A stretch of DNA of 64,000 nt, taken from positions 682,001 to 746,000 of the forward strand of contig NZ_ARVV01000001.1 in the NCBI RefSeq assembly GCF_000385375.1, written 5' to 3'. Made by a program: the position numbers and the translations under genes. Below, one piece after another: positions 35,534 through 54,418 of this stretch. This DNA comes from Methyloversatilis discipulorum (GTDB lineage: Bacteria; Pseudomonadota; Gammaproteobacteria; Burkholderiales; Rhodocyclaceae). Position 1 is the stretch's first letter. The number at the start of each line of letters is the position of its first letter. Below the pieces are notes generated by a model. That model saw nothing but the letters and a program-made list of their open reading frames with translations, did not search any database and was not told the DNA's origin.

Positions 35534-35914
35534 ATGTCCGTTAGCAAAGACCAGATTCTGGAAGCCATCGCCGCCATGACCGTTCTCGAGCTGTCGCAGC
35601 TCATCAAGGACATGGAAGAGAAGTTCGGCGTGTCGGCTGCTGCCGCTGTTGCCGTTGCCGCCCCGGCTGCCGGTGGCGCCGCTGCCCCGGCTGCTGAAGA
35701 GAAGACCGAATTCACCGTCGTTCTGGCCGCTGCCGGCGAGAAGAAGGTTGAAGTCATCAAGGTCGTGCGCGCAGTGACCGGCCTGGGCCTGAAGGAAGCC
35801 AAGGACCTGGTTGATGGCGCTCCGAAGCCCGTCAAGGAAGGCATCTCCAAGGCTGACGCTGAAGCCCTGAAGAAGCAGCTGGAAGAAGCCGGCGCCAAGG
35901 TCGAACTGAAGTAA
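35534..35914 (+). CDS. rplL: 50S ribosomal protein L7/L12
   Basis: 126 residues. The N-terminal dimer helix pair is followed by an Ala/Pro/Gly hinge (about 37-56) and a C-terminal domain with [11 protein letters not shown] and [20 protein letters not shown]. The stalk protein recruits elongation factors and is present in several copies per ribosome. CAGGAG lies upstream. A strong hairpin follows the gene. Confidence 0.98.
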   Translation: MSVSKDQILEAIAAMTVLELSQLIKDMEEKFGVSAAAAVAVAAPAAGGAAAPAAEEKTEFTVVLAAAGEKKVEVIKVVRAVTGLGLKEAKDLVDGAPKPVKEGISKADAEALKKQLEEAGAKVELK

Positions 35915-35930
35915 TTCGACTCTGGTTGGC

Positions 35931-35960
35931 GGGAGCGCGTGCTTTGCGGCACGCGCTCCC
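35931..35960 (+). terminator. rplL-rpoB junction hairpin (attenuator)
   Basis: Perfect 12-bp stem GGGAGCGCGTGC/GCACGCGCTCCC with a 6-nt loop, then GTTGTCGTTT. The T tract is weak, which suits a partial terminator lowering rpoBC relative to rplJL, as known at this junction in E. coli. Confidence 0.75.
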
Positions 35961-36237
35961 GTTGTCGTTTATGCAGCATGTTCGGGATACCAGGAAAACG
36001 CGGCACCAAACCGCCTTTTCCTTGTCTTCCGAAGCGATCACGGAAGACCGTCGTCGGTCGAGCGAAAGTCCCGCCTCGGGTGTTCAGCCCGCGCTTTCGC
36101 TGTCAGCCCAGGGGTTGGTAGAGGCCAACCGCCGGTGACGCTGTCCTGATTGCATTCCGTGGTGAAACACGGGCCGCGCGCCGGGTGGCGCACGCTCCGT
36201 TTTTCCCCGGCCATCGCACTCTTTGTCCGGAGATTTC
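35961..36237 (+). other. rpoB leader region
   Basis: The 277 bases after the attenuator contain no gene. A stem AGCGAAAG (36060-36067)/CTTTCGCT (36093-36100) encloses a GC-rich loop and could be an RNase III processing site, known at this place in E. coli. The last part carries the rpoB ribosome site CCGGAG. Confidence 0.5.
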
Positions 36238-40314
<4,077 letters not shown>

Positions 40315-40371
40315 GACTGGGCGCGAAAGCGTTCCGCCTAGCCCCTAGCCACTAGCCCCAAAGGAGTTGCC

Positions 40372-44574
<4,203 letters not shown>

Positions 44575-44597
44575 TCGTCTTACGCAGTAGAGAGCAC

Positions 44598-44645
44598 AAC
44601 CCCGCGGTGTTCGGCGAATGCCGCGGGGTTGACCCTGTTGTTTTT
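44598..44645 (+). terminator. terminator of rpoBC
   Basis: Stem AACCCCGCGG/CCGCGGGGTT (44598-44607, 44621-44630) with a 13-nt loop, followed by GACCCTGTTGTTTTT. The -35 box of the next promoter overlaps the 3' arm. Confidence 0.8.
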
Positions 44646-44658
44646 ATGTGCCTATAAT
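44629..44658 (+). promoter_or_regulatory. sigma-70 promoter of the rpsL (str) operon
   Basis: TTGACC (44629-44634), 18-bp spacer, TATAAT (44653-44658). The -10 is a perfect consensus. It lies about 110 bp before rpsL and overlaps the end of the rpoC terminator. Confidence 0.85.
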
Positions 44659-44710
44659 CCGGCCTCTTTGTGGGTCCGCCAACCGTAGCGGGCTCAAGGC
44701 GAACGAGTCG

Positions 44711-44750
44711 CGGAGGCGGGCCACTGGATAGGCGTCGCCTCCGGTCTTTT
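44711..44750 (+). terminator. possible attenuator in the rpsL leader
   Basis: Stem CGGAGGCG/CGCCTCCG (44711-44718, 44736-44743) with a 17-nt loop, followed by GTCTTTT. It sits between the promoter and rpsL, so it could terminate part of the transcripts. Confidence 0.5.
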
Positions 44751-44764
44751 GGAATCTCGAAAAA

Positions 44765-45142
44765 ATGCCAACCATCAATCAGCTTGTACGCAAGCCGCGC
44801 ACGTCGCCGGTAAGCAAATCCAAGGTGCCGGCTCTCGAAGCCTGCCCGCAAAAGCGCGGCGTCTGCACCCGCGTGTACACCACGACCCCGAAGAAGCCGA
44901 ACTCGGCACTGCGTAAGGTCGCCAAGGTGCGTCTGACCAACGGCTTCGAGGTCATTTCCTACATCGGCGGTGAAGGTCACAACCTGCAGGAACACTCGGT
45001 TGTGCTGATTCGCGGTGGCCGTGTGAAGGATCTGCCGGGTGTGCGCTACCACATCGTCCGCGGCTCGCTCGACCTTCAGGGTGTGAAGGATCGTAAGCAG
45101 TCCCGTTCGAAGTACGGCGCCAAGCGTCCGAAGAAAGCGTAA
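44765..45142 (+). CDS. rpsL: 30S ribosomal protein S12
   Basis: 125 residues. The decoding-centre protein keeps [12 protein letters not shown] (Lys43 or Lys44) and [13 protein letters not shown], the sites where streptomycin resistance arises, in wild-type form. There is little ribosome-site sequence (GAATCTCGAAAAA). First gene of the str operon. Confidence 0.98.
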   Translation: MPTINQLVRKPRTSPVSKSKVPALEACPQKRGVCTRVYTTTPKKPNSALRKVAKVRLTNGFEVISYIGGEGHNLQEHSVVLIRGGRVKDLPGVRYHIVRGSLDLQGVKDRKQSRSKYGAKRPKKA

Positions 45143-45167
45143 TCGCAAGAGATTGAGGGGTTAAAAA

Positions 45168-45638
45168 ATGCCGCGTCGTCGCGAAGTACCCAAGCGGGAC
45201 ATTCTGCCGGATCCGAAATTCGGCAGTGTCGAGCTTTCCAAGTTTGTCAATGTGCTGATGTCTGCCGGCAAGAAGTCTGTTGCCGAGCGCATCGTCTATG
45301 GCGCGTTTGACCAGATCAAGACCAAGAGTGGCAAGGATCCGCTCGAGGTGTTCTCCCAGGCGATCAACAACGTCAAGCCGGTGGTCGAGGTGAAGAGCCG
45401 CCGTGTTGGTGGTGCCAACTATCAGGTGCCGGTTGAAGTGCGTCCGTCGCGTCGCATGGCGCTGTCGATGCGCTGGCTGCGTGAGGCTGCCCGCAAGCGT
45501 TCCGAGAAGTCGATGGGCCTGCGTCTGGCTGCCGAGCTGCTGGAAGCGGCTGAAGGTCGCGGCGCTGCAATGAAGAAGCGAGACGAAGTTCACCGGATGG
45601 CGGATGCCAACAAGGCGTTCTCGCACTTCCGCTTCTGA
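45168..45638 (+). CDS. rpsG: 30S ribosomal protein S7
   Basis: 156 residues, starting [20 protein letters not shown]. It nucleates assembly of the 30S head. In E. coli S7 also represses its own operon from the rpsL-rpsG gap. That gap is only 25 bp here, so the E. coli type of structure cannot be present. Confidence 0.98.
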   Translation: MPRRREVPKRDILPDPKFGSVELSKFVNVLMSAGKKSVAERIVYGAFDQIKTKSGKDPLEVFSQAINNVKPVVEVKSRRVGGANYQVPVEVRPSRRMALSMRWLREAARKRSEKSMGLRLAAELLEAAEGRGAAMKKRDEVHRMADANKAFSHFRF

Positions 45639-45661
45639 TTCCAAATTTCGCTTAACTGACT

Positions 45662-45689
45662 GGCCGCCACTTGTGGCGGCCTCTTGTTT
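45662..45689 (+). terminator. rpsG-fusA intercistronic hairpin
   Basis: Stem GGCCGCCAC/GTGGCGGCC with a 2-nt apical gap (about a 4-nt loop after fraying), then TCTTGTTT. It may reduce read-through into fusA or protect the upstream RNA. Confidence 0.5.
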
Positions 45690-45703
45690 CAAAGGACTGT
45701 ATC

Positions 45704-47797
45704 GTGGCACGCAAGACACCGATCGAGCGCTACCGGAACATCGGCATTTCCGCTCACATCGACGCCGGCAAGACGACGACGACCGAGCGGATTCTTTACT
45801 ACACCGGCGTCAACCACAAGCTGGGTGAGGTGCATGATGGCGCCGCCACGACGGACTGGATGGAACAGGAGCAGGAGCGTGGCATCACGATCACCTCCGC
45901 TGCCGTGACCACCTTCTGGAAGGGCATGGGCGGCAACTATCCCGAACACCGCATCAACATCATCGACACCCCGGGCCACGTCGACTTCACGATCGAAGTC
46001 GAGCGCTCGATGCGTGTGCTCGACGGTGCGTGCATGGTCTATTGCGCGGTGGGTGGCGTTCAGCCGCAGTCGGAAACCGTGTGGCGTCAGGCCAACAAGT
46101 ACGGTGTGCCGCGTCTCGCCTTCGTGAACAAGATGGACCGTACCGGTGCCAACTTCTTCAAGGTGTACGAGCAGCTTAAGACTCGTCTGAGCGCGAATCC
46201 GGTTCCGGTGGTTGTGCCCATCGGCGCGGAAGAGAACTTCAAGGGCGTTGTCGACCTCATCAAGATGAAGGCCATTCTGTGGGATGAGGCTTCGCAGGGC
46301 ATCAAGTTCTCGTACGAGGACATTCCTGCCGAGCTGCAATCCACCTGTGAAGAGTGGCGTGAAAAGATGGTCGAGGCGGCTGCCGAGTCCAGCGAAGAGA
46401 TGATGAACAAGTACCTCGAGAGCGGTGAGCTTTCCGAGGCTGACATCATCCTCGGTCTGCGCACCCGCACCATTGCAGGCGAAATCCAACCGATGCTGTG
46501 CGGCACCGCGTTCAAGAACAAGGGCGTGCAGCGCATGCTGGATGCTGTCGTCGATTTCCTGCCTTCCCCGGTTGATATTCCGCCGGTCAAGGGCATCGGT
46601 GAAAACGACGAGCAGGTTGAGCGCGCAGCGGCCGACGACGAGAAGTTCTCCGCCTTGGCGTTCAAGCTGATGTCGGACAAGTACGTCGGTCAGCTCACCT
46701 TCATTCGTGTCTATTCGGGCGTTCTGAAGTCCGGCGATACCGTGTACAACCCGGTCAAGGGCAAGAAGGAGCGTATCGGCCGTCTGGTGCAGATGCACGC
46801 CAACGATCGCCAGGAAATCGAAGAGGTTCGTGCAGGCGACATCGCCGCTGCGATCGGCCTTCAGTCGGTGACCACCGGTGAAACGCTGTGCGATCCGGAT
46901 GCCGAAGTCACGCTCGAGCGTATGGAATTCCCGGAGCCGGTGATTCACGTCGCTGTGGAGCCGAAGACCAAGGGTGACCAGGAAAAGATGGGCCTGGCGC
47001 TGGGCCGTCTGGCACAGGAAGATCCGTCCTTCCGCGTGCGTACAGACGAAGAGTCCGGCCAGACCGTTATTTCGGGCATGGGCGAGTTGCACCTCGAAAT
47101 CATCGTTGATCGCATGAAGCGTGAATTCGGTGTCGAGGCAAACGTCGGTGCGCCGCAGGTGGCCTACCGCGAGGCGGTGCGCAAGTCGGTCGAACAGGAA
47201 GGCAAGTTTGTCAAGCAGTCGGGCGGTCGCGGCCAATACGGTCACGTCTGGATCAAGCTTGAGCCGAACGAGCCGGGCAAGGGCTATCAGTTCGTGGATG
47301 CGATCAAGGGCGGTACCGTGCCGCGCGAATTCATCCCGGCTGTCGATCGCGGCCTGCAGGAGACCCTGCCGAACGGTGTTCTGGCTGGCTTCCCGGTGGT
47401 GGATGTGAAGGTCACGCTGTTTGATGGCTCCTACCACGACGTGGACTCGAACGAGAACGCGTTCAAGATGGCTGCTTCGATGGCCTTCAAGGATGCGATG
47501 CGCAAGGCCAGTCCGGTTCTGCTCGAGCCGATGATGGCCGTCGAGGTGGAAACGCCGGAAGACTACATGGGCAACGTCATGGGTGACCTGTCCGGTCGTC
47601 GCGGCATCGTCCAGGGCATGGAAGACCTGCCGGGTGGCATCAAGGCGATCAAGGCTGAAGTGCCGCTCGCATCGATGTTCGGTTACTCGACCACGCTGCG
47701 CTCGCTGAGCCAGGGTCGCGCAACCTACTCGATGGAATTCAAGCATTACGCGGAAGCGCCCAAGAACGTCGCTGACGCCATCATCAACAAGAAGTGA
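45704..47797 (+). CDS. fusA: elongation factor G
   Basis: 697 residues. The translocation GTPase has P-loop [20 protein letters not shown] (G3) and [10 protein letters not shown] (G4), then domains II-V with the usual C-terminal [19 protein letters not shown] start at 45704 with AAAGGA 7 nt upstream, giving the normal [12 protein letters not shown]-terminus; no ATG is nearer. tufA follows after 23 bp. Confidence 0.98.
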   Translation: MARKTPIERYRNIGISAHIDAGKTTTTERILYYTGVNHKLGEVHDGAATTDWMEQEQERGITITSAAVTTFWKGMGGNYPEHRINIIDTPGHVDFTIEVERSMRVLDGACMVYCAVGGVQPQSETVWRQANKYGVPRLAFVNKMDRTGANFFKVYEQLKTRLSANPVPVVVPIGAEENFKGVVDLIKMKAILWDEASQGIKFSYEDIPAELQSTCEEWREKMVEAAAESSEEMMNKYLESGELSEADIILGLRTRTIAGEIQPMLCGTAFKNKGVQRMLDAVVDFLPSPVDIPPVKGIGENDEQVERAAADDEKFSALAFKLMSDKYVGQLTFIRVYSGVLKSGDTVYNPVKGKKERIGRLVQMHANDRQEIEEVRAGDIAAAIGLQSVTTGETLCDPDAEVTLERMEFPEPVIHVAVEPKTKGDQEKMGLALGRLAQEDPSFRVRTDEESGQTVISGMGELHLEIIVDRMKREFGVEANVGAPQVAYREAVRKSVEQEGKFVKQSGGRGQYGHVWIKLEPNEPGKGYQFVDAIKGGTVPREFIPAVDRGLQETLPNGVLAGFPVVDVKVTLFDGSYHDVDSNENAFKMAASMAFKDAMRKASPVLLEPMMAVEVETPEDYMGNVMGDLSGRRGIVQGMEDLPGGIKAIKAEVPLASMFGYSTTLRSLSQGRATYSMEFKHYAEAPKNVADAIINKK

Positions 47798-47820
47798 GTT
47801 TTGGGATTTAGGGGTTAGAA

Positions 47821-49011
47821 ATGGCAAAGGGAAAGTTTGAGCGCACCAAGCCGCACGTGAACGTGGGCACGATTGGTCACGTTGACCATGGCAAGACGAC
47901 GCTGACGGCGGCGATCACGACGATTCTGTCGTCGAAGTTCGGTGGTGAGGCGAAGGCGTACGACCAGATCGACGCAGCGCCGGAAGAGAAGGCACGCGGC
48001 ATCACGATCAACACGGCGCACGTTGAGTACGAGACGGCAACCCGTCACTACGCGCACGTTGATTGCCCGGGTCACGCCGACTACGTGAAGAACATGATTA
48101 CCGGTGCCGCGCAGATGGATGGCGCCATCCTGGTGTGTTCGGCCGCTGACGGTCCGATGCCGCAGACGCGCGAGCACATCCTGCTGGCCCGTCAGGTCGG
48201 TGTGCCGTACATCGTCGTGTTCCTGAACAAGTGCGACATGGTCGACGACGCCGAGCTGCTCGAGCTGGTTGAAATGGAAGTGCGCGAGCTGCTGTCGAAG
48301 TACGACTTCCCGGGCGACGACGTGCCCATCGTCAAGGGCTCGGCCCTGAAGGCGCTGGAAGGCGACAAGACCGACCTGGGCGAAGGCGCCATCATGGCGC
48401 TGGCCGCTGCGCTGGACAGCTACATCCCGACGCCGGAGCGCGCGGTGGATGGCGCGTTCCTGATGCCGATCGAAGACGTGTTCTCGATCTCGGGCCGCGG
48501 CACCGTGGTGACCGGTCGTATCGAGCGCGGCATCGTGAAGGTCGGTGAGGAAATCGAAATCGTCGGTATCAAGCCGACCGTGAAGACCACCTGCACCGGC
48601 GTTGAAATGTTCCGCAAGCTGCTGGACCAGGGTCAGGCGGGCGACAACGTCGGTGTGCTGCTGCGCGGCACCAAGCGTGAAGACGTGGAGCGTGGTCAGG
48701 TTCTGGCCAAGCCGGGCTCGATCAAGCCGCACACGCACTTCACGGCCGAGATCTACGTGCTGTCGAAGGAAGAAGGTGGTCGTCACACGCCGTTCTTCAA
48801 CGGCTACCGCCCGCAGTTCTACTTCCGTACGACGGACGTGACCGGTTCGATCGAACTGCCGGCCGGCACCGAAATGGTGATGCCGGGCGACAACGTGTCG
48901 ATCACGGTGAAGCTGATCGCCCCGATCGCGATGGAAGAAGGTCTGCGCTTCGCGATCCGCGAAGGTGGCCGCACCGTCGGCGCCGGCGTGGTTGCAAAGA
49001 TCATCGAATAA
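47821..49011 (+). CDS. tufA: elongation factor Tu, copy 2
   Basis: 396 residues, same protein as the copy at 31123 by eye. The two genes differ at about ten silent positions near the ends and are identical over roughly 690 bp in the middle (48154-48845 here). Downstream of fusA, as in E. coli tufA. Copies this similar are normally kept so by gene conversion. Confidence 0.98.
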   Translation: MAKGKFERTKPHVNVGTIGHVDHGKTTLTAAITTILSSKFGGEAKAYDQIDAAPEEKARGITINTAHVEYETATRHYAHVDCPGHADYVKNMITGAAQMDGAILVCSAADGPMPQTREHILLARQVGVPYIVVFLNKCDMVDDAELLELVEMEVRELLSKYDFPGDDVPIVKGSALKALEGDKTDLGEGAIMALAAALDSYIPTPERAVDGAFLMPIEDVFSISGRGTVVTGRIERGIVKVGEEIEIVGIKPTVKTTCTGVEMFRKLLDQGQAGDNVGVLLRGTKREDVERGQVLAKPGSIKPHTHFTAEIYVLSKEEGGRHTPFFNGYRPQFYFRTTDVTGSIELPAGTEMVMPGDNVSITVKLIAPIAMEEGLRFAIREGGRTVGAGVVAKIIE

Positions 49012-49087
49012 TTAGTACAATCGACAGCTTTTGCGCCGGGTGGCTTGTGCTACCCGGCTTTGCTCTTTCGCTCTTTGGGAAAAACCA

Positions 49088-49399
49088 ATGCAAAGCCAGA
49101 AGATTCGTATTCGCCTCAAGGCATTCGACTATCGCCTGATCGATCAGTCGGCTCTTGAGATTGTGGATACCGCCAAGCGCACCGGCGCCGTTGTTCGTGG
49201 TCCCGTGCCGCTGCCGACCCGCATCGAGCGTTTCAACGTGCTGCGTTCGCCGCACGTGAACAAGAGCTCGCGCGATCAGTTTGAAATCCGTACTCATGTT
49301 CGCCTGATGGACATCATCGACCCGACCGACAAGACCGTCGACGCGTTGATGAAGCTCGATCTGCCGGCGGGTGTGGATGTCGAGATCAAGCTTCAGTAA
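49088..49399 (+). CDS. rpsJ: 30S ribosomal protein S10
   Basis: 103 residues, starting [19 protein letters not shown]. It is part of the 30S head and the partner of NusB/NusG in antitermination. It opens the S10 operon. The 76-bp leader after tufA is too short for the long E. coli-type S10 attenuator, so L4 control of that kind is unlikely. Confidence 0.97.
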   Translation: MQSQKIRIRLKAFDYRLIDQSALEIVDTAKRTGAVVRGPVPLPTRIERFNVLRSPHVNKSSRDQFEIRTHVRLMDIIDPTDKTVDALMKLDLPAGVDVEIKLQ

Positions 49400-49503
49400 G
49401 TGCAGTCTTTTCCGGCGTACTTTTTGCCGGTAAGCGTCACCGGATGTTCCGGTGGCAGTTGAAACGGATCCCGGTCAATCGCAACCGGGATGAGGAGAAA
49501 AAC

Positions 49504-50145
49504 ATGACTCTAGGCCTTGTGGGTCGCAAGGTCGGCATGACGCGTATTTTCACCGACGACGGGCAAACCGTTCCGGTGACGGTCGTTGATGTGTCGAACA
49601 ATCGCGTTACCCAGATCAAGACAGCAGAAACCGACGGTTACACGTCGGTGCAGGTCGCTTTCGGCAAGCGTCGCGCTACTCGCGTGAACAAAGCCGCCGC
49701 AGGTCATTTCGCCAAGGCAGGTGTCGAGGCCGGTGAGGTGCTGCGTGAATTCCGTGTGGATGCTGGCAAACTCGCCGAGTTCAAGGCGGGTGATGTGATC
49801 AGCCCTGCCTCGGTGTTCTCGGTAGGCCAGAAGGTCGATGTGACGGGTACGTCCATCGGTAAGGGCTTTGCCGGTGCCATCAAGCGCCACAACTTCTCGT
49901 CCAACCGTGCGTCGCACGGCAACTCGATCTCGCACAACTCGCCGGGTTCGATCGGTATGGCGCAGGATCCGGGTCGAGTCTTCCCGGGCAAGCGCATGGC
50001 CGGTCACCTGGGTGACGTCAAGTGCACCCAGCAGGGGCTGGAGGTCGTGCGTATCGACGAGGCCCGTCAGCTGCTGCTCATCAAGGGCGCAATTCCGGGT
50101 TCCAAGGGCGGCGACGTTGTCGTGCTGCCGGCGGTCAAGGGCTGA
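49504..50145 (+). CDS. rplC: 50S ribosomal protein L3
   Basis: 213 residues. It has [13 protein letters not shown] at the N-terminus and the long loop [18 protein letters not shown] that reaches the peptidyl transferase centre. The ribosome site GAGGAG follows a hairpin, ATCCCGGT (49468-49475)/ACCGGGAT (49484-49491), in the 104-bp gap after rpsJ; this could tune translation. Confidence 0.97.
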   Translation: MTLGLVGRKVGMTRIFTDDGQTVPVTVVDVSNNRVTQIKTAETDGYTSVQVAFGKRRATRVNKAAAGHFAKAGVEAGEVLREFRVDAGKLAEFKAGDVISPASVFSVGQKVDVTGTSIGKGFAGAIKRHNFSSNRASHGNSISHNSPGSIGMAQDPGRVFPGKRMAGHLGDVKCTQQGLEVVRIDEARQLLLIKGAIPGSKGGDVVVLPAVKG

Positions 50146-50155
50146 GGAGAGCGCG

Positions 50156-50779
50156 ATGGCTGAATTGAAGGTTTTGAACGACGCTGGTCAACAGGCGGCG
50201 ACGGTGCAGGCACCGGACGCGCTGTTCGCCCGCGAATACAACGAAGCGCTGGTGCACCAGGTGGTCGTGGCCTATCAGGCCAACGCTCGCCAGGGTGCCC
50301 GCGCTCAGAAGGACCGTACGCTGGTCAAGCACACCACGCGCAAGCCGTGGCGTCAGAAGGGTACCGGTCGCGCACGCGCCGGTATGTCCTCCAGCCCGCT
50401 GTGGCGTGGCGGCGGTCGCATCTTCCCGAACTCGCCCGACGAGAACTTCTCGCAGAAGGTCAATCGCAAGATGTATCGCGCCGGCATCGCCGCGATCCTC
50501 TCGCAGCTGGCTCGCGAAGACCGCATCGCTGTGGTCGAGAATTTCAATGTCGAGGCTCCGAAGACCAAGCTGCTGTCGAGCAAGCTCAAGGGCATGGGTC
50601 TGGATTCGGTGCTCGTGATCACCGACGAACTCGATGAGAACCTGTTCCTGTCGTCGCGCAACCTGCACAACGTGCTGGTCCTGGAAGCGCATGAGACGGA
50701 TCCGGTTTCGCTCATCCGCTTCGGCAAGGTGCTGGTCACGCGCAGCGCGATGAGCAAATTCGAGGAGATGTGGGCATGA
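50156..50779 (+). CDS. rplD: 50S ribosomal protein L4
   Basis: 207 residues. The exit-tunnel loop contains [20 protein letters not shown], the erythromycin-related site, in wild-type form. A frame extends further upstream but overlaps rplC; the ATG at 50156 with GAGGAG before it gives the normal L4 N-terminus. Its end overlaps rplW by 4 bp. Confidence 0.97.
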   Translation: MAELKVLNDAGQQAATVQAPDALFAREYNEALVHQVVVAYQANARQGARAQKDRTLVKHTTRKPWRQKGTGRARAGMSSSPLWRGGGRIFPNSPDENFSQKVNRKMYRAGIAAILSQLAREDRIAVVENFNVEAPKTKLLSSKLKGMGLDSVLVITDELDENLFLSSRNLHNVLVLEAHETDPVSLIRFGKVLVTRSAMSKFEEMWA

Positions 50780-51102
50780 GCAACTTTTCGCAGGAAAGGC
50801 TGATGCAGGTTCTGCTCGCGCCGCAGATTTCCGAGAAGGCTACCTTTATTGCCGACCGTAACAACCAGGTCGTGTTCAAGGTTGCGCCGGATGCTACCAA
50901 GCCGGAAATCAAGGCTGCGGTTGAGCTGCTGTTCAGCAAGGGCGACAACAAGATCGAAGTCCTGTCGGTTCAGGTTCTGAACGTGAAGGGCAAGATCAAG
51001 CGTTTTGGCCGCACGTTCGGCCGTCGCAGCGACTGGAAGAAGGCCTTTGTGCGCATCAAGCCGGGCCAGGACATCGAGTTCGCTGAAGGAGGGGCTGTCT
51101 AA
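50776..51102 (+). CDS. rplW: 50S ribosomal protein L23
   Basis: 108 residues, a few longer than E. coli at the N-terminus. It lines the tunnel exit and docks trigger factor and SRP. ATG 50776 chosen, with GAGGAG 8 nt upstream; the in-frame GTG two codons earlier is less well spaced. Overlaps rplB by one base. Confidence 0.96.
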   Translation: MSNFSQERLMQVLLAPQISEKATFIADRNNQVVFKVAPDATKPEIKAAVELLFSKGDNKIEVLSVQVLNVKGKIKRFGRTFGRRSDWKKAFVRIKPGQDIEFAEGGAV

Positions 51103-51929
51103 TGGCACTCGTCAAAGTCAAGCCGACCTCGGCCGGCCGTCGTGCCGTCGTCAAGGTCGTCAATCCGACCCTGTACAAGGGCCGTCCGGTTGATTCGCTC
51201 ACCGAGAGCCAGAACAAGACCTCGGGTCGCAACAACCACGGCCGGATCACGACCCGTCACAAGGGCGGTGGTCACCGTCAGCAGTATCGCGTGATCGATT
51301 TCCGTCGCAACAAGGATGGCATCGTCGCTACTGTCGAGCGCATCGAGTACGACCCGAACCGTTCGGCTCATATCGCGCTGCTGTGCTACGCCGATGGCGA
51401 GCGCCGCTACATCATCGCCCCGAAGGGCATGGTGGTCGGCCAGCAGGTGGTCAGTGGTTCGGAAGCGCCGATCAAGTCTGGTAATACGCTGCCGCTGCGT
51501 AACATCCCGGTCGGTTCGACGGTGCATTGCATCGAGATGACGCCGGGCAAGGGCGCCCAGCTGGCGCGTGCCGCGGGTACCTCGGTTCAGTTGCTGGCCC
51601 GCGAAGGCAGCTACGCTCAACTGCGTCTGCGTTCCGGTGAAATCCGTCGTGTGCACGTGGAGTGCCGCGCGACCATCGGCGAAGTCGGCAACGAAGAAAA
51701 CAACCTGCGCAAGCTTGGCAAGGCCGGCGCAACCCGTTGGCGCGGTGTGCGCCCGACGGTTCGCGGTACCGTGATGAACCCGATCGATCACCCGCACGGT
51801 GGTGGTGAGGGCCGTACCGGTGAAGGCCGCGTTCCCGTCAGCCCGTGGGGTCAGCCGACCAAGGGCTACCGCACCCGCAGCAACAAGCGCACGAGCAACA
51901 TGATCGTGCAGCGCCGCTACAAGCGATAA
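51102..51929 (+). CDS. rplB: 50S ribosomal protein L2
   Basis: 275 residues. RNA-binding segments [17 protein letters not shown] and the C-terminal [15 protein letters not shown], which carries the conserved histidine near the peptidyl transferase centre, are intact. ATG overlaps the rplW stop by one base. Confidence 0.98.
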   Translation: MALVKVKPTSAGRRAVVKVVNPTLYKGRPVDSLTESQNKTSGRNNHGRITTRHKGGGHRQQYRVIDFRRNKDGIVATVERIEYDPNRSAHIALLCYADGERRYIIAPKGMVVGQQVVSGSEAPIKSGNTLPLRNIPVGSTVHCIEMTPGKGAQLARAAGTSVQLLAREGSYAQLRLRSGEIRRVHVECRATIGEVGNEENNLRKLGKAGATRWRGVRPTVRGTVMNPIDHPHGGGEGRTGEGRVPVSPWGQPTKGYRTRSNKRTSNMIVQRRYKR

Positions 51930-51939
51930 GAGGTAGGCA

Positions 51940-52215
51940 ATGGCACGTTCAATCAAGAAAGGCCCGTTCGTCGACGCCCACCTGCTGGCCAAGGTGGATA
52001 CGGCTCGCGCGTCGAATGACAAGCGTCCGATCAAGACCTGGTCGCGTCGTTCGACCGTTCTGCCGGACTTCATCGGTCTCACCATCGCCGTGCATAACGG
52101 TCGCCAGCACATTCCGGTCTATGTTTCGGAAAACATGGTCGGTCACAAGCTGGGCGAGTTTGCGCTGACCCGTACGTTCAAGGGTCACACCGCAGGCAAG
52201 AAAGCGAAGAAGTAA
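51940..52215 (+). CDS. rpsS: 30S ribosomal protein S19
   Basis: 91 residues, [15 protein letters not shown] start and [12 protein letters not shown] basic tail. It contacts S13 and tRNA at the 30S head. AGAGGT ribosome site in a 10-bp gap after rplB. Confidence 0.97.
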   Translation: MARSIKKGPFVDAHLLAKVDTARASNDKRPIKTWSRRSTVLPDFIGLTIAVHNGRQHIPVYVSENMVGHKLGEFALTRTFKGHTAGKKAKK

Positions 52216-52227
52216 GGAGCGATGACA

Positions 52228-52557
52228 ATGGAAACCCGTGCAAATCTTCGCGGTGTGCGTCTGTCGGCGCAAAAGGGTCGGCTGGTCGCCGATCTGATCC
52301 GCGGCAAGTCGGTCAGTCAGGCTCTGAACATTCTGGCTTTCAGCCCCAAGAAGGGCGCAAAGATCATCAAGAAGGTCGTCGAGTCCGCAATCGCCAATGC
52401 CGAGCATAACGATGGCGCCGATATCGACAGCCTCAAGGTGAAGACCATTTACGTGGAAAAGGGTGTTGTGCTCAAGCGCTTCACCGCCCGGGCCAAGGGA
52501 CGCGGTAATCGCATCGTGAAGCCGACCTGCCACGTGTTCGTCACGGTTGGAGACTGA
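52228..52557 (+). CDS. rplV: 50S ribosomal protein L22
   Basis: 109 residues from [18 protein letters not shown]. The long beta-hairpin [16 protein letters not shown] lines the exit tunnel. An ATG two codons earlier (52222) is only 2 nt from AAGGAG, whereas 52228 has an 8-nt spacing, so the later one is chosen. Confidence 0.96.
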   Translation: METRANLRGVRLSAQKGRLVADLIRGKSVSQALNILAFSPKKGAKIIKKVVESAIANAEHNDGADIDSLKVKTIYVEKGVVLKRFTARAKGRGNRIVKPTCHVFVTVGD

Positions 52558-52562
52558 AGGTT

Positions 52563-53417
52563 ATGGGACAGAAGATTCATCCGACCGGCTTCCGTCTGGC
52601 GGTCACGCATAACTGGGCTTCGCGCTGGTTCGCGTCCAGCAAGGACTTCCCGCGCATGCTCAATCAGGATCTGCAGGTTCGCGCGTTCCTGAAGAAGAAG
52701 CTGGCGCATGCGTCCGTCGGCCGCGTGGTCATCGAGCGTCCGGCCAAGAACGCCCGCATCACCGTCTACTCGGCCCGTCCGGGCGTGGTGATCGGCAAGA
52801 AGGGCGAAGAGATCGAGCTGATCAAGGCACAACTGGCCAAGATGATGGGCGTGCCGGTGCACGTCAACATCGAGGAAATCCGCAAGCCGGAGATCGATGC
52901 CCAGCTGATCGCCGATTCGATCGCCCAGCAGCTCGAGAAGCGCATCATGTTCCGCCGCGCAATGAAGCGCGCGATGCAGAACGCAATGCGCCTCGGCGCC
53001 CAGGGCATCAAGATCATGTCGTCGGGTCGCTTGAACGGTATCGAGATCGCTCGCCGTGAGTGGTATCGCGAAGGTCGCGTGCCGCTGCACACGCTGCGTG
53101 CAGACATCGATTACGGAACGTCGGAAGCGAAGACGACCTACGGTGTGATCGGTATCAAGGTGTGGGTGTTCAAGGGCGAAATGCTCGCCCGCGGCGAAGC
53201 GCCTGCGGTTACCGAAGAAAACGATAACGCACGTCGTCCGCGTCGTGACGGTCGTCGCCCCGAAGGCGACAACCGCCCGGCAGGCCGCCGCCCCGCTCGT
53301 GATGCGAAGCCCGAAGGCGGCGCACCGGCAGGGGATGCCGACGTGAAGTCCACTCAGCAACGAGTCAGAAAGTCAGGAGCTAGCAATGCTGCAGCCGGCG
53401 AGAAGAAAGTACCGTAA
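52563..53417 (+). CDS. rpsC: 30S ribosomal protein S3, extended C-terminus
   Basis: 284 residues, about 50 longer than E. coli S3. The KH domain [14 protein letters not shown] and the helicase-site region are normal. The extra tail (from about 220) is rich in Arg, Pro, Gly and Asp ([20 protein letters not shown]) and looks disordered. Its last 32 bases overlap the start of rplP. The tail is probably lineage-specific; its role is unknown. Confidence 0.97.
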   Translation: MGQKIHPTGFRLAVTHNWASRWFASSKDFPRMLNQDLQVRAFLKKKLAHASVGRVVIERPAKNARITVYSARPGVVIGKKGEEIELIKAQLAKMMGVPVHVNIEEIRKPEIDAQLIADSIAQQLEKRIMFRRAMKRAMQNAMRLGAQGIKIMSSGRLNGIEIARREWYREGRVPLHTLRADIDYGTSEAKTTYGVIGIKVWVFKGEMLARGEAPAVTEENDNARRPRRDGRRPEGDNRPAGRRPARDAKPEGGAPAGDADVKSTQQRVRKSGASNAAAGEKKVP

Positions 53418-53799
53418 GGAGCAGAAGGGCCGCAACACGGGCCTCGCCACCCGCGGCACCAAGGTTTCCTTTGGCGAGTACGGTCTCAAGGCCACTTCGC
53501 GCGGTCGTCTGACGGCTCGTCAGATTGAGTCCGCACGTCGTGCGATGACGCGTCACATCAAGCGCGGTGGTCGTATCTGGATTCGCATTTTCCCCGACAA
53601 GCCGATCTCGAAGAAGCCGGCGGAAGTGCGTATGGGTAACGGCAAGGGCAATCCGGAATACTGGGTTGCGGAAATTCAGCCGGGCAAGGTGCTGTACGAA
53701 ATGGACGGCGTCGACGAAGCGCTGGCGCGCGAGGCATTCCGCCTGGCGGCTGCCAAGCTCCCGCTCGAAACCACCTTTGTCGTGCGACAGCTGGGGTAA
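53386..53799 (+). CDS. rplP: 50S ribosomal protein L16
   Basis: 137 residues, [17 protein letters not shown] start, normal length. It contacts A-site tRNA and is needed late in 50S assembly. Its ATG and CAGGAG ribosome site lie inside rpsC, so translation is probably coupled to the end of S3. rpmC starts 3 bp after the stop. Confidence 0.97.
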   Translation: MLQPARRKYRKEQKGRNTGLATRGTKVSFGEYGLKATSRGRLTARQIESARRAMTRHIKRGGRIWIRIFPDKPISKKPAEVRMGNGKGNPEYWVAEIQPGKVLYEMDGVDEALAREAFRLAAAKLPLETTFVVRQLG

Positions 53800-53802
53800 G
53801 CG

Positions 53803-53997
53803 ATGAAAGCCAAGGATCTGCGGACGAAAGATGCCGCTGAATTGAACAAGGAGTTGATGGATCTTCTGAAGGCGCAGTTTTCGATGCGCATGCAGAAGGC
53901 GACTCAACAGCTGACCAACACCAGCGAACTGAAGAACGTGCGCCGCGATATCGCGCGCGTTCGTACCCTGCTGCAACAGAAAGCGAGTACGAAATGA
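53803..53997 (+). CDS. rpmC: 50S ribosomal protein L29
   Basis: 64 residues, two long helices ([19 protein letters not shown] and [13 protein letters not shown]). It sits by L23 at the tunnel exit. Overlaps rpsQ by 4 bp. Confidence 0.96.
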   Translation: MKAKDLRTKDAAELNKELMDLLKAQFSMRMQKATQQLTNTSELKNVRRDIARVRTLLQQKASTK

Positions 53998-54263
53998 GCG
54001 AGACCAATCAAAAGGTTCATCGCACGCTGGTCGGCCGTGTGGTCAGCGACAAGATGGACAAGACCGTGACCGTTCTGGTGGAGCGTCGTGTGAAGCACCC
54101 GCTCTACGGCAAGGTGATCATGCGGTCGAAGAAGTATCACGCGCACGTTGAAGGCCTCGAAGCGCACGAAGGCGATCTGGTTCAGATCGAAGAGTGCCGC
54201 CCGATCAGCCGCACGAAGGCGTGGAAGGTTACGCAGGTTGTAGAACAGGCTCGCGTGATCTGA
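53994..54263 (+). CDS. rpsQ: 30S ribosomal protein S17
   Basis: 89 residues, OB fold with [21 protein letters not shown] primary 16S rRNA binder in the 5' domain. ATG overlaps the rpmC stop. It ends the S10-type block; a 155-bp gap with a possible promoter follows. Confidence 0.97.
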   Translation: MSETNQKVHRTLVGRVVSDKMDKTVTVLVERRVKHPLYGKVIMRSKKYHAHVEGLEAHEGDLVQIEECRPISRTKAWKVTQVVEQARVI

Positions 54264-54284
54264 AGATGTATTTCAGGGAGGGGC

Positions 54285-54313
54285 TTGTATAGCTTCTCCC
54301 TGCGTGCTATTGT
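54285..54313 (+). promoter_or_regulatory. possible promoter upstream of rplN (spc block)
   Basis: TTGTAT (54285-54290), 17-bp spacer, TATTGT (54308-54313) in the only long gap of the S10-spc region. A small stem GGGAG/CTCCC overlaps the spacer. This would be the spc operon promoter. Confidence 0.55.
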
Positions 54314-54418
54314 GGCGCGCTTTGCTTCGCCGAGCCTCAAGGTTTTGTTGGGCTCGTCCTACACCCTGACGGGTCCAAGACTGACCGCTCTCAGAGCGGG
54401 ATAAGTTGGAGATAACAA

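Noticed and set aside
47821..49011. Second tuf as an assembly duplication
   Set aside because: The copies have silent differences and completely different flanks (fusA/rpsJ versus tRNA genes), the normal two-tuf arrangement.
53386..53417. rpsC-rplP overlap as a frameshift error
   Set aside because: Both proteins are complete at both ends and rplP has its own ribosome site in the overlap.
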